Origin: Actinomycetota bacterium
Lineage (GTDB): Bacteria > Actinomycetota > Actinomycetes > Nanopelagicales > Nanopelagicaceae
Length of the DNA: 7,023 nt
Direction of reading: 5' to 3'
NCBI GenBank assembly: GCA_009705675.1
Contig: WLSX01000025.1
Coordinates: 1-7,023, forward strand
The number at the start of each line of letters is the position of its first letter. Position 1 is the first letter of the stretch. The translations under genes were made by a program, and so were the position numbers. Positions 1 to 5,948 of this stretch are shown one piece after another. The notes beneath the pieces are model-generated. The model was not told where the DNA came from. It made no database searches and worked only from the letters and a program-made list of their open reading frames with translations.

Positions 1-1676
1 ATTCTAAGTAGATGCTTAAGAAGTGGGTGCTTAGTCTTAGCAGCTAACCATTCCAAACTTTCAGCATCTGTGGTAAACCCAGTCTTAATTTTCTTAGTTT
101 TTGGCAACTTTAGTTCATCAAATAGAACTACTTGAAGTTGTTTAGGTGAACCAACATTAAATTCGTGTCCTGCTTCCCGGTATGCACCAACTGTTTCATC
201 TGCAACAATTTTAGAAAAATGCTTTGACAGTTGCGCCAATTTTTGTGCATCAACCGCAATTCCGGTCTCTTCCATCGTTGAAAGTAGAACCAAGGTTGGT
301 TGCTCCAAATCACGATAAAGATCACCCATAGATTTAGATTTGATCTCAGAATCAAGCTCTCTTTGCAGCGTAAATATCCAAGCGGCGCTCTTTGGATCGA
401 ATGTAGAAAAAAGATCATCACTAGAAGCAGATACACCCAGCAAACGCTCTGCAAGATCAATTAAGCCAAGATTCCTACTTCCAGGATTGATTAGATAAGC
501 CAGTAGTTCAATATCTGCAGTAAGCCCTGCCATTTTTAGTTTTTTAATCGGATATTTTGCACCATGAACATACTTTGGAATATTGGGATCTGATATCCAA
601 TCGCCAATTTTACTTTCGCTAATACTGAAAACCTCACTTTCGCTGATTGCAACAGAATAAGATATAAGATTTCCTTCTATAACTTCACATGAAATAGCAA
701 TAGGTTCTTTTCTGCCTTTAAGATTTGCATCTAACTTATTTGAATCGATCCTATTAACAGATATCTCAATTTCTTTAGATTCACTACCACCAACTTGCGG
801 CAATGATTTGAGCCGTTCTTTCAGAGCACGAATCTCTAGTTTTTCAAAAAATAAACCTGTTACATTTGCATCAAAACCTAACCAGGTTAAGTCTTCAACA
901 CCTGATGGTAATTTAACATCATCTAGTAAGTGTGTTAGCTCTCGATTTAACTTAACTACTTCAATATTTGCTCGCAAGGAATCGCCAACTTTCCCAGTAA
1001 TCTCTTTAGATTTTTCTAGTAATTTTTCAAGCGAACCATAATCAACGATCCATTTAGTCGCAGTTTTTTCGCCAACACCTGGAACAGATGGCAAATTATC
1101 ACTTGGGTCTCCCCGCAATGCCGCAAAATCTGGATACTGCGCCGGGGTTAAACCGTATTTTTCCAAGACCGCATCAGGTGTCATACGTGACATTTCAGTT
1201 ACACCCTTCTTTGGGTATAAGACCGTAGTTTTTTTATTTACTAATTGAAATGAATCACGATCTCCTGTACAAATCAAAGTATCAAAACCTTTTAACTCTG
1301 CAGCCTTTGCAAGTGTCGCAATAATGTCATCAGCCTCAAAACCTTCAACCTCAAAATGTTTAATTCCAAAGGAATCGATCATTTCGTTAATATGAGACAT
1401 TTGTGATCTAAATTCATCAGGTGTACTAGCTCTGTTTGCTTTGTATTCTGGAAATCTCTCAGTTCTGAAAGTCTTACGAGAAACGTCAAATGCAACCGCT
1501 ATATGCGTAGGTTTTTCTTCCTTTATTAAATTAATTAACATTGATGCAAATCCATATATAGCATTTGTTGGCTGTCCAGCAGAGGTTTTAAAATTTTCAA
1601 CTGGTAATGCATAAAAAGCACGGTAAGCCATGGAATGCCCATCGATTAGTAATAAACGCTTCTGACTAGCACCCAT
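1..1676 (-). CDS. polA: DNA polymerase I, N-terminal part (runs off left edge)
   Basis: DNA polymerase I removes RNA primers and fills gaps in replication and repair. Reading the minus strand from the ATG at 1676 gives 558 open codons with no stop before the edge. Residues 1-290 are the 5'-nuclease domain. The acidic metal ligands are visible: D12 in LIDGHSMAYRAF, D64 in VAFD, E114/D116/D117 in FEADDIIA, D139/D141 in CTGDRDSFQLV, and D190/D193 in RGDPSDNLP. The helix-hairpin-helix follows as VPGVGEKTA (198-206). Residues about 300-460 are a 3'-5' exonuclease-like fold whose catalytic acids are gone, as is usual in actinobacterial and Taq PolA. Residues about 467-558 start the polymerase part: TGIAVD, then the thumb motif FNVGSPKQLQ (507-516). 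Palm and fingers lie beyond the edge. Family length near 900 residues implies roughly 340 are missing. No Shine-Dalgarno lies at a useful distance, and a -10 box sits 6 nt upstream of the ATG, so the mRNA is probably leaderless. Identity is very secure. Confidence 0.97.
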   Translation of the reverse strand, partial: MGASQKRLLLIDGHSMAYRAFYALPVENFKTSAGQPTNAIYGFASMLINLIKEEKPTHIAVAFDVSRKTFRTERFPEYKANRASTPDEFRSQMSHINEMIDSFGIKHFEVEGFEADDIIATLAKAAELKGFDTLICTGDRDSFQLVNKKTTVLYPKKGVTEMSRMTPDAVLEKYGLTPAQYPDFAALRGDPSDNLPSVPGVGEKTATKWIVDYGSLEKLLEKSKEITGKVGDSLRANIEVVKLNRELTHLLDDVKLPSGVEDLTWLGFDANVTGLFFEKLEIRALKERLKSLPQVGGSESKEIEISVNRIDSNKLDANLKGRKEPIAISCEVIEGNLISYSVAISESEVFSISESKIGDWISDPNIPKYVHGAKYPIKKLKMAGLTADIELLAYLINPGSRNLGLIDLAERLLGVSASSDDLFSTFDPKSAAWIFTLQRELDSEIKSKSMGDLYRDLEQPTLVLLSTMEETGIAVDAQKLAQLSKHFSKIVADETVGAYREAGHEFNVGSPKQLQVVLFDELKLPKTKKIKTGFTTDAESLEWLAAKTKHPLLKHLLR

Positions 1677-1682
1677 ATTGGG

Positions 1683-1688
1683 ATTCTA
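1683..1688 (-). promoter_or_regulatory. -10 box of polA, leaderless type
   Basis: Read on the minus strand, TAGAAT matches TANNNT and is followed by exactly 6 nt (CCCAAT) and then the polA ATG. This would put the transcription start on the A of the start codon. No good -35 box (TTGACA-like) is visible 16-18 bp upstream, and no Shine-Dalgarno at normal spacing; the nearest AGGA is about 14 nt from the ATG. Leaderless mRNAs with this geometry are common in actinobacteria. The site is inferred from position and sequence only. Confidence 0.55.
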
Positions 1689-1702
1689 ATTCCTATTCAG
1701 GT

Positions 1703-1708
1703 TAAACT
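1703..1708 (+). promoter_or_regulatory. -10 box of the thioesterase gene, leaderless type
   Basis: TAAACT matches TANNNT and ends 6 nt (TCGGAC) before the ATG at 1715, the same geometry as the polA box on the other strand. No Shine-Dalgarno precedes the ATG, which supports initiation directly at a 5'-terminal AUG. The -35 region would overlap the polA promoter, and no clear -35 hexamer is seen. Confidence 0.5.
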
Positions 1709-1714
1709 TCGGAC

Positions 1715-2119
1715 ATGACCGATTTCCTAGAAGTAATTCGTGAGCGAGGTTCTGGCGCCCTTGATAAGAAAATGGGCATTCAGATAATTGAGGCATCTCC
1801 AAACAGGTTAGTTGGCACTATGCCGGTTGAAGGTAATACTCAACCGATTGGGTTACTCCATGGTGGGGCGAATGTTGTACTTGCTGAAAGTCTTGGCTCA
1901 ATCGGAACTCAACTTCATGCTGGGCCTAATCGAAGAATTGTTGGCGTAGATATAAATGCAACACATCATAAATCTGCTACATCTGGAGTAGTAACTGCGG
2001 TTGCAACTGCGGTTACTTTAGGAAAAACACTTTGTTGTTATGAAGTAGAAATCACTAACGACAAAGGTGAGCGAACATGTAGTGCCCGTATTACTTGTTT
2101 GATTCTGGCCGAACGGTAA
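1715..2119 (+). CDS. Hotdog-fold acyl-CoA thioesterase, MenI/YdiI-like
   Basis: This is a 134-residue single-domain protein of the PaaI/YdiI thioesterase family, the usual length for it. The signature is QPIGLLHGGANVVLAESLGS (residues 43-62), nearly identical to the active-site stretch of E. coli YdiI (MenI). In that enzyme the Gln, His and Glu equivalent to Q43, H49 and E58 bind or activate the substrate. VGVDINATHHKSA (76-88) matches the second conserved strand-helix segment. By family the enzyme hydrolyses an aryl- or acyl-CoA. The best guess is 1,4-dihydroxy-2-naphthoyl-CoA in menaquinone synthesis, but these enzymes are promiscuous and PaaI-like relatives look similar, so no gene symbol is given. 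It is cytosolic, with no signal or membrane segment. It is divergent from polA (38 bp) and convergent with livF (2 bp between stops), so it is probably transcribed alone. The ATG at 1715 is chosen because the -10 box fits it and the protein has full family length from there. Confidence 0.88.
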   Translation: MTDFLEVIRERGSGALDKKMGIQIIEASPNRLVGTMPVEGNTQPIGLLHGGANVVLAESLGSIGTQLHAGPNRRIVGVDINATHHKSATSGVVTAVATAVTLGKTLCCYEVEITNDKGERTCSARITCLILAER

Positions 2120-2121
2120 AA

Positions 2122-2826
2122 CTAGCCACCTAGATAAGCTTTTGTAACCTCATCATTTGAAATTAAGTCCTTTGCTTTTCCACTCATCTTAATTGAGCCA
2201 GACTCAAGAACATATGCACGGTCTGCAACATTTAAAGCTGCTAGTGCATTCTGCTCAACTAATAAAATTGTAGTTCCCTGCTTGTTAATTTTCTCAATAG
2301 TTTCAAAGATCATCTCAACTAGTACTGGTGCAAGTCCCATTGAAGGTTCATCCAGTAGCAATAATTTTGGTGAACCCATTAGTGCTCTACCCACCGCAAG
2401 CATCTGTTGCTCGCCACCTGACATTGTGCCAGCCTTTTGATCGATTCTCTCTTGCAATCTAGGGAATAACTCAAGAACTCTTTGACGATCATTAGCGATC
2501 TCATTTTTATCATTACGCAAGAATGCACCAAGATCCAAGTTCTCGTCCACAGTCATTTTCGGAAATATTCTTCTTCCCTCAGGTGATTGGCAAATACCTT
2601 TTGCCACAATCTCATGGCCTTCAACACCATCAATTCTTTCGCCATTGAAAGTTATCGAACCAGAGCGAGGCTTTAAAATTCCAGAGATTGCTCTAAGTGT
2701 TGTTGACTTGCCGGCACCATTTGAACCAATCAAAGTAACAATTTCTCCTTGATTTACTTCAAGGGAAATACCTTTAATCGCTTTAATATTTCCGTAGGCA
2801 ACCTCTAAGTTTTCAATTTTTAACAT
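2122..2826 (-). CDS. livF: Branched-chain amino acid ABC importer, ATP-binding protein LivF
   Basis: LivF is one of the two ATPases that pair on the inner face of the membrane to drive uptake through LivH-LivM. At 234 residues it has standard LivF length. Visible motifs are Walker A GSNGAGKST (34-42), the Q-loop with Q80 in ICQSPEGRRIFP, signature MSGGEQQ (135-141), and Walker B KLLLLDEP (154-161) with catalytic E160. The switch position has Gln, not His (LLVEQN, Q192). This is typical of LivF, and MSGGEQQ and VEQN distinguish it from LivG. The C-terminus YLGG is also family-like. It is the last gene of the liv operon. Its ATG overlaps the livG stop by one base (TAATG) and no strong Shine-Dalgarno precedes it, so translation is probably coupled to livG. 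The gene ends 2 bp from the convergent thioesterase stop. Confidence 0.95.
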   Translation of the reverse strand: MLKIENLEVAYGNIKAIKGISLEVNQGEIVTLIGSNGAGKSTTLRAISGILKPRSGSITFNGERIDGVEGHEIVAKGICQSPEGRRIFPKMTVDENLDLGAFLRNDKNEIANDRQRVLELFPRLQERIDQKAGTMSGGEQQMLAVGRALMGSPKLLLLDEPSMGLAPVLVEMIFETIEKINKQGTTILLVEQNALAALNVADRAYVLESGSIKMSGKAKDLISNDEVTKAYLGG

Positions 2827-3608
2827 TATTTACCACTCTCAGCTGATTTACCAAGATAAGCCTCAATAACTCGTTTGTTGGATTTAATCTCAGCAGGAGT
2901 TCCTTCGGCAATCTTTTGACCACGATCTAATACAGTGATTCGCTCAGAAACCTTCATAACAACTGACATGTCATGCTCAATTAACAATATTGAAACATCT
3001 TTTTCATCCCTAACTCGATACACGAAATCTACGAATGTTTTAGATTCTTGTGGATTCATACCTGCTGTTGGCTCATCCAAAAGCAATACTTTTGGCTTTA
3101 ACGCTAGCGCACGAGCAACTTCAAGACGCCGTTGATCTCCATAGGAAAGATTTCTTGCAAATTGGTCAGCAGTACTTCCAATACCTACGAACTCAAGCAA
3201 CTCTCTTGCTGTTTTCTTTGATTCACGCTCTTCTGTCCGCTGCTTCTTGGTACCGAGGATCGTGCTAATAATTCCAGATTTTAAGTGTGAGTGCATTGCA
3301 ACCATTACATTTTCTTCAGCCGTCATAAGACCAAATAAGCGAATATTCTGAAAAGTTCGTGCTACGCCAGCTTGTGCAATTTTGTGCGGTGGCTTTGCAG
3401 TAATATTTTTATCATCAAAAGTTACAGTTCCACTTGTTGGTTTATACAGCCCAGTTAAAACATTGAAGAAAGTTGTTTTTCCGGCACCATTAGGTCCAAT
3501 TAGTGAAACAACTCCGCCTGTTGGAATATCAAATGAAACATCATCAACAGCAACTAAGCCACCAAATTTAACTGAAATATTATCTGCCTGTAATACTGAT
3601 TTAGTCAT
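2826..3608 (-). CDS. livG: Branched-chain amino acid ABC importer, ATP-binding protein LivG
   Basis: LivG is the second ATPase of the importer and is expected to form a heterodimer with LivF. It has 260 residues. Motifs in order: Walker A GPNGAGKTT (38-46), Q-loop ARTFQNIRLF with Q87, signature LSYGDQRRLEVARAL (154-168), Walker B VLLLDEPTAGMNP (174-186) with E179, and switch His H212 in LLIEHDM. The insertion between Q-loop and signature (about 100-150, SHLKSG...KKTARELL) and the MNPQE stretch are usual for LivG. The ATG at 3608 is fixed by a perfect GGAGGT 8 nt upstream, inside the last codons of livM, with only 2 nt between the livM stop and this start. It overlaps livF by one base. Confidence 0.95.
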   Translation of the reverse strand: MTKSVLQADNISVKFGGLVAVDDVSFDIPTGGVVSLIGPNGAGKTTFFNVLTGLYKPTSGTVTFDDKNITAKPPHKIAQAGVARTFQNIRLFGLMTAEENVMVAMHSHLKSGIISTILGTKKQRTEERESKKTARELLEFVGIGSTADQFARNLSYGDQRRLEVARALALKPKVLLLDEPTAGMNPQESKTFVDFVYRVRDEKDVSILLIEHDMSVVMKVSERITVLDRGQKIAEGTPAEIKSNKRVIEAYLGKSAESGK

Positions 3609-3610
3609 TA

Positions 3611-4804
3611 TTAATGACCTCCAATATTTGAGGTCGAATCATCTGCTTCATGCAGGATTTGTTTTAGTCGAGATTCAGGTAGAAGACCTTCTCGCTTGTA
3701 AAGCATCATAAAGATCAAAATTCCACCAAAAAGCAAGAAGTTATAGGAAGGGAAATTGATATTAGTTCCTAATGCACTATTAACGGTTTCACCAAAAGCA
3801 GGTAAACCTGTTGAGTTAACCCAAGCAATTGAAAGTGCGCCAACGATTACTCCCCAAACATTTCCCATACCGCCTAGTACAACCATTGCAAGTAATATGA
3901 TCGAAATTGCAAAGCTAAAGCGATCAGCGAAAACACCATTTACGTGAGTTGCAAATGCGACACCGCCGATACCGCCAGAAAATGCGCCAACAGCATAAGC
4001 AGCTAATTTAGATCGCATTAATGGCACACCCATCATCGAAGCTGCTAGCTCATCCTCACGGATGGCAAGCCAGGCTCTGCCTAATCTTCCACTTCTAATT
4101 CGAAGTGAAATGAAAACCATTAAAGCTGCAAGTGAAACAAATATTAAGTATTTCCAATCTAAATCAAAAGGTCCAAGCTTTTTCCCAAATAATCCAATAT
4201 TGTCCACTGGAGAAATACCTTTTGAGCCATTTGAAAGATTAAACCCACCAATATTTTCACCATTATAAAAAATCTGCGGAATAATCTCTCCAAAACCAAG
4301 TGTTACTAGAGCTAGGTAATCACTCTTTAATCGCAGTGTAGGTGCACCAATAATTACGCCAAATGCTGCACAAATTAAAGCACCGATAAATAAGACCGCC
4401 CAAAAACTAAGGTGAATTCCAGGTTGCTCAGCAGGAGCCATAGATCCAATATGGATATTAACTTGGTGAAAGAAGTCTGACATAAACCAACCGGCGCAAT
4501 ATCCACCAATTGCCCAAAAAGCTACAAAACCTAGGTCAAGTAATCCGGCGTAGCCAACTACGATATTTAAGCCGAGTGCACAAATCACCCAAACCAAAGA
4601 TTCATTTACAGTGGTAGCTGGCAACCATTTTTGGAAAAAATCTGCAACTGCATAAGGAAGCTTATCAACGATGAAAGCATAGAAAATCCAAATTGCAACA
4701 GCCGCAATTGTGAAACCTCGAATCCATTTGCCCTGATCGAATCCTTTGGTAATTGGTTTTTTACTCTTAGCAGATTTTTTCAATTTAATTGTAGGAAATT
4801 TCAT
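3611..4804 (-). CDS. livM: Branched-chain amino acid ABC importer, permease LivM
   Basis: LivM is one half of the membrane channel. The 397-residue protein begins with a lysine-rich cytosolic tail (1-27), followed by many hydrophobic helices (for example 30-47, 68-83, 133-153, 218-235, 300-327, 353-368). Family landmarks are LGLNIVVGYAGLLDLG (77-92), APTLRLKSDYLALVTLGFGE (154-173), the cytosolic coupling segment GRAWLAIREDELAASMMGV (242-260) that contacts the ATPases, and LGGMGNVWGVIVGA (310-323). The start is set at the ATG at 4804: it lies 1 nt past the livH stop and has GAGAAGG 6 nt upstream. An in-frame ATG at 4834 would add ten residues (MASRWLRRFN) and overlap livH by 29 bp, but it has less support. 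The C-terminus extends about 25 residues past the last helix, ending NIGGH, and the GGH codons carry the livG ribosome site. Confidence 0.93.
   Translation of the reverse strand: MKFPTIKLKKSAKSKKPITKGFDQGKWIRGFTIAAVAIWIFYAFIVDKLPYAVADFFQKWLPATTVNESLVWVICALGLNIVVGYAGLLDLGFVAFWAIGGYCAGWFMSDFFHQVNIHIGSMAPAEQPGIHLSFWAVLFIGALICAAFGVIIGAPTLRLKSDYLALVTLGFGEIIPQIFYNGENIGGFNLSNGSKGISPVDNIGLFGKKLGPFDLDWKYLIFVSLAALMVFISLRIRSGRLGRAWLAIREDELAASMMGVPLMRSKLAAYAVGAFSGGIGGVAFATHVNGVFADRFSFAISIILLAMVVLGGMGNVWGVIVGALSIAWVNSTGLPAFGETVNSALGTNINFPSYNFLLFGGILIFMMLYKREGLLPESRLKQILHEADDSTSNIGGH
3617..3622 (-). promoter_or_regulatory. Ribosome binding site of livG, embedded in livM
   Basis: On the minus strand the last two glycine codons of livM read GGAGGT, a perfect Shine-Dalgarno core, 8 nt before the livG ATG at 3608. 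Terminating livM ribosomes would cover it, so livG translation can be both strong and coupled to livM. Confidence 0.8.
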
Positions 4805-4805
4805 A

Positions 4806-5834
4806 TTAAACCTTCTCAACCATCGGCTTGCCAAGCAAACCTGTAGGTCTAAATACCATCAATAAAATAAGAATTGTAAATACCACTGTTTGTGACCACT
4901 GTTGACCAAGACCAATTGGTAGTCCGTCATTCAAGCCTTGAACTAATCCAATAAGAATTGCACCTAATACTGCGCCAGATAGATTACCAATTCCACCTAA
5001 AACTGCAGATGTAAAAGCAATTAAGCCAAGCTGGTATCCAAGGTTGTAATTTGTAACACCGCGTGTTTGTTGAAATAAAAGTCCAGCCGCTCCTGCTAAT
5101 GCCCCGCCTAATGCAAATGTGAAAGCAATTGTTTTATTAACATCAATTCCCATCAGCCTTGCAGCATCAGCATCTTGGGCTGTTGCTCTCATTGCCTTTC
5201 CACGTCTTGTTTTAGTGACAATAAATGTCATAAGTATCAGCAATGGAATTGTGACTGCAAATGAAATAATCGTTGTGTAGGGAATATGGACTCCGGAGAT
5301 AACAAACTCACCAGCAGGTAGTACTGAGTTCCAAGTTCTAGGACCAGACCCATTCCAACGCATACCAATGAATTGAATAATAAATGAAACGCCTACTGCA
5401 GTAATCAGCGGAGCTAACTTTGGAGCTCTACGCAATCTGCGGTAAGCAAAACGCTCAATTGCAACATTTATAGTTGCACAAAAACCCATCACTGCTATTA
5501 AGCAGAGAAAGAAAACTCCATATCCGGTGGTAGATGGAGTTTCCTGGCCAAACCAAACCGAAATAAAGGTGGCGGCAAATAAGCCACCAAGCATAAATAA
5601 ATCACCATGTGCAAAGTTGATTAATTCAATAATTCCATAAACTAATGTGTATCCGAGCGCAATAAGCGCGTACAAAACTCCATTACTAATTCCAATTACG
5701 CTTGCTTGGAAAAACTGTGATGGGGATTTAACAAGATTTACCGCGAGCCAAAAAAATACTAATCCGATAATTATTGAGGCAGCGCTTCGTTCAATCAAAA
5801 GCCGGGCAGAAAAACGTGACGAACTATTTGCCAT
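4806..5834 (-). CDS. livH: Branched-chain amino acid ABC importer, permease LivH
   Basis: LivH is the other half of the channel. From the ATG at 5834 it has 342 residues. After a short polar N-terminus, helices run from about 20-35, 42-65, 76-95, 107-125, 141-158, 183-206, 235-255, 267-298 and 315-328. Family landmarks are ALIALGYTLVYGIIELINFA (56-75) followed by HGDLFMLGG (76-84), the coupling segment GKAMRATAQDADAARLMGID (212-231), VLGGIGNLSGAVLGA (278-292), and the C-terminal FRPTGLLGK (328-336). The reading frame is open further upstream to an ATG at 5915, which would add 27 residues. That stretch translates the ribosome site and part of a GC-rich stem-loop and has no family character, so the start at 5834, behind AGGAGGG, is preferred. 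Only 1 nt separates its stop from the livM start. It follows livK after a 114-bp spacer with two stem-loops. Confidence 0.93.
   Translation of the reverse strand: MANSSSRFSARLLIERSAASIIIGLVFFWLAVNLVKSPSQFFQASVIGISNGVLYALIALGYTLVYGIIELINFAHGDLFMLGGLFAATFISVWFGQETPSTTGYGVFFLCLIAVMGFCATINVAIERFAYRRLRRAPKLAPLITAVGVSFIIQFIGMRWNGSGPRTWNSVLPAGEFVISGVHIPYTTIISFAVTIPLLILMTFIVTKTRRGKAMRATAQDADAARLMGIDVNKTIAFTFALGGALAGAAGLLFQQTRGVTNYNLGYQLGLIAFTSAVLGGIGNLSGAVLGAILIGLVQGLNDGLPIGLGQQWSQTVVFTILILLMVFRPTGLLGKPMVEKV
4811..4817 (-). promoter_or_regulatory. Ribosome binding site of livM
   Basis: GAGAAGG on the minus strand lies 6 nt upstream of the ATG at 4804, inside the last codons of livH. It decides the livM start against the upstream in-frame ATG at 4834. 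Confidence 0.65.
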
Positions 5835-5845
5835 ATTCGTTACCG

Positions 5846-5852
5846 CCCTCCT
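5846..5852 (-). promoter_or_regulatory. Ribosome binding site of livH
   Basis: AGGAGGG on the minus strand ends 11 nt before the ATG at 5834. The spacing is slightly long but the match is strong. It supports the 5834 start rather than the longer in-frame start at 5915, because the site would otherwise be coding. Confidence 0.7.
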
Positions 5853-5888
5853 ATAAATCTGGTAAATCTCTGGCAATACTATGCGAAA

Positions 5889-5912
5889 CGGGGGCGCTTT
5901 AACACGCCCCCG
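5889..5912 (-). terminator. GC-rich stem-loop between livK and livH, partial terminator or mRNA stabiliser
   Basis: The arms CGGGGGCG (5905-5912 read on minus) and CGCCCCCG (5889-5896) pair perfectly over 8 bp. The loop is 8 nt, or 6 nt if a U-G pair closes it. On the minus strand only TTT follows before C, so it is a poor intrinsic terminator, though the stem is very stable for this AT-rich DNA. In operons with a binding-protein gene first, such structures commonly let only part of transcription through or protect the upstream mRNA from 3' decay. Either would raise LivK over the permease genes. The structure is seen in the sequence; the role is inferred. Confidence 0.7.
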
Positions 5913-5925
5913 CAACGCTACCTAA

Positions 5926-5941
5926 CCTCAGTTTCCTGAGA
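5926..5941 (-). other. Small GAAA-capped stem-loop just after livK
   Basis: Read on the minus strand, CTCAG-GAAA-CTGAG forms a 5-bp stem, 6 with an outer U-G pair, closed by a GNRA tetraloop. It begins 7 nt after the livK stop and lies 13 nt before the larger GC stem-loop. It has no U-tract. It may help protect the livK transcript end together with the larger hairpin, or be fortuitous. Confidence 0.45.
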
Positions 5942-5948
5942 GTTTAGA

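Noticed and set aside
128..460. Open frame of 110 codons on the minus strand
   Set aside because: It lies wholly inside polA in another frame of the same strand and has no family-like motifs; the polA frame is continuous with catalytic motifs throughout.
1993..2014. Direct repeat AACTGCGGTT twice, 2 bp apart, in the thioesterase gene
   Set aside because: It encodes the repeated T-A-V pattern of a normal beta strand (TAVATAV) and has no further copies nearby.
2118..2133. Possible minus-strand terminator (CTAG-GTGG-CTAG followed by TTTT) at the livF end
   Set aside because: A stem of only 4 bp with two A-T pairs is too weak for an intrinsic terminator; the bases are explained as the livF C-terminal codons and stop.
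4805..4834. Longer LivM start at 4834 overlapping livH
   Set aside because: The ATG at 4804 has GAGAAGG at 6 nt and a 1-nt gap to the livH stop, which fits the packing of the rest of the operon.
5853..5888. Possible internal promoter for livH (TAGTAT or TTGCCA...TATAGG on the minus strand)
   Set aside because: The -10-like and -35-like hexamers do not fall at 16-18 bp from one another, and such matches are frequent by chance in AT-rich DNA.
5835..5915. Longer LivH start at 5915 adding 27 residues
   Set aside because: The extra residues translate the AGGAGGG ribosome site and one arm of the GC stem-loop and lack family similarity; the ATG at 5834 sits behind that ribosome site.
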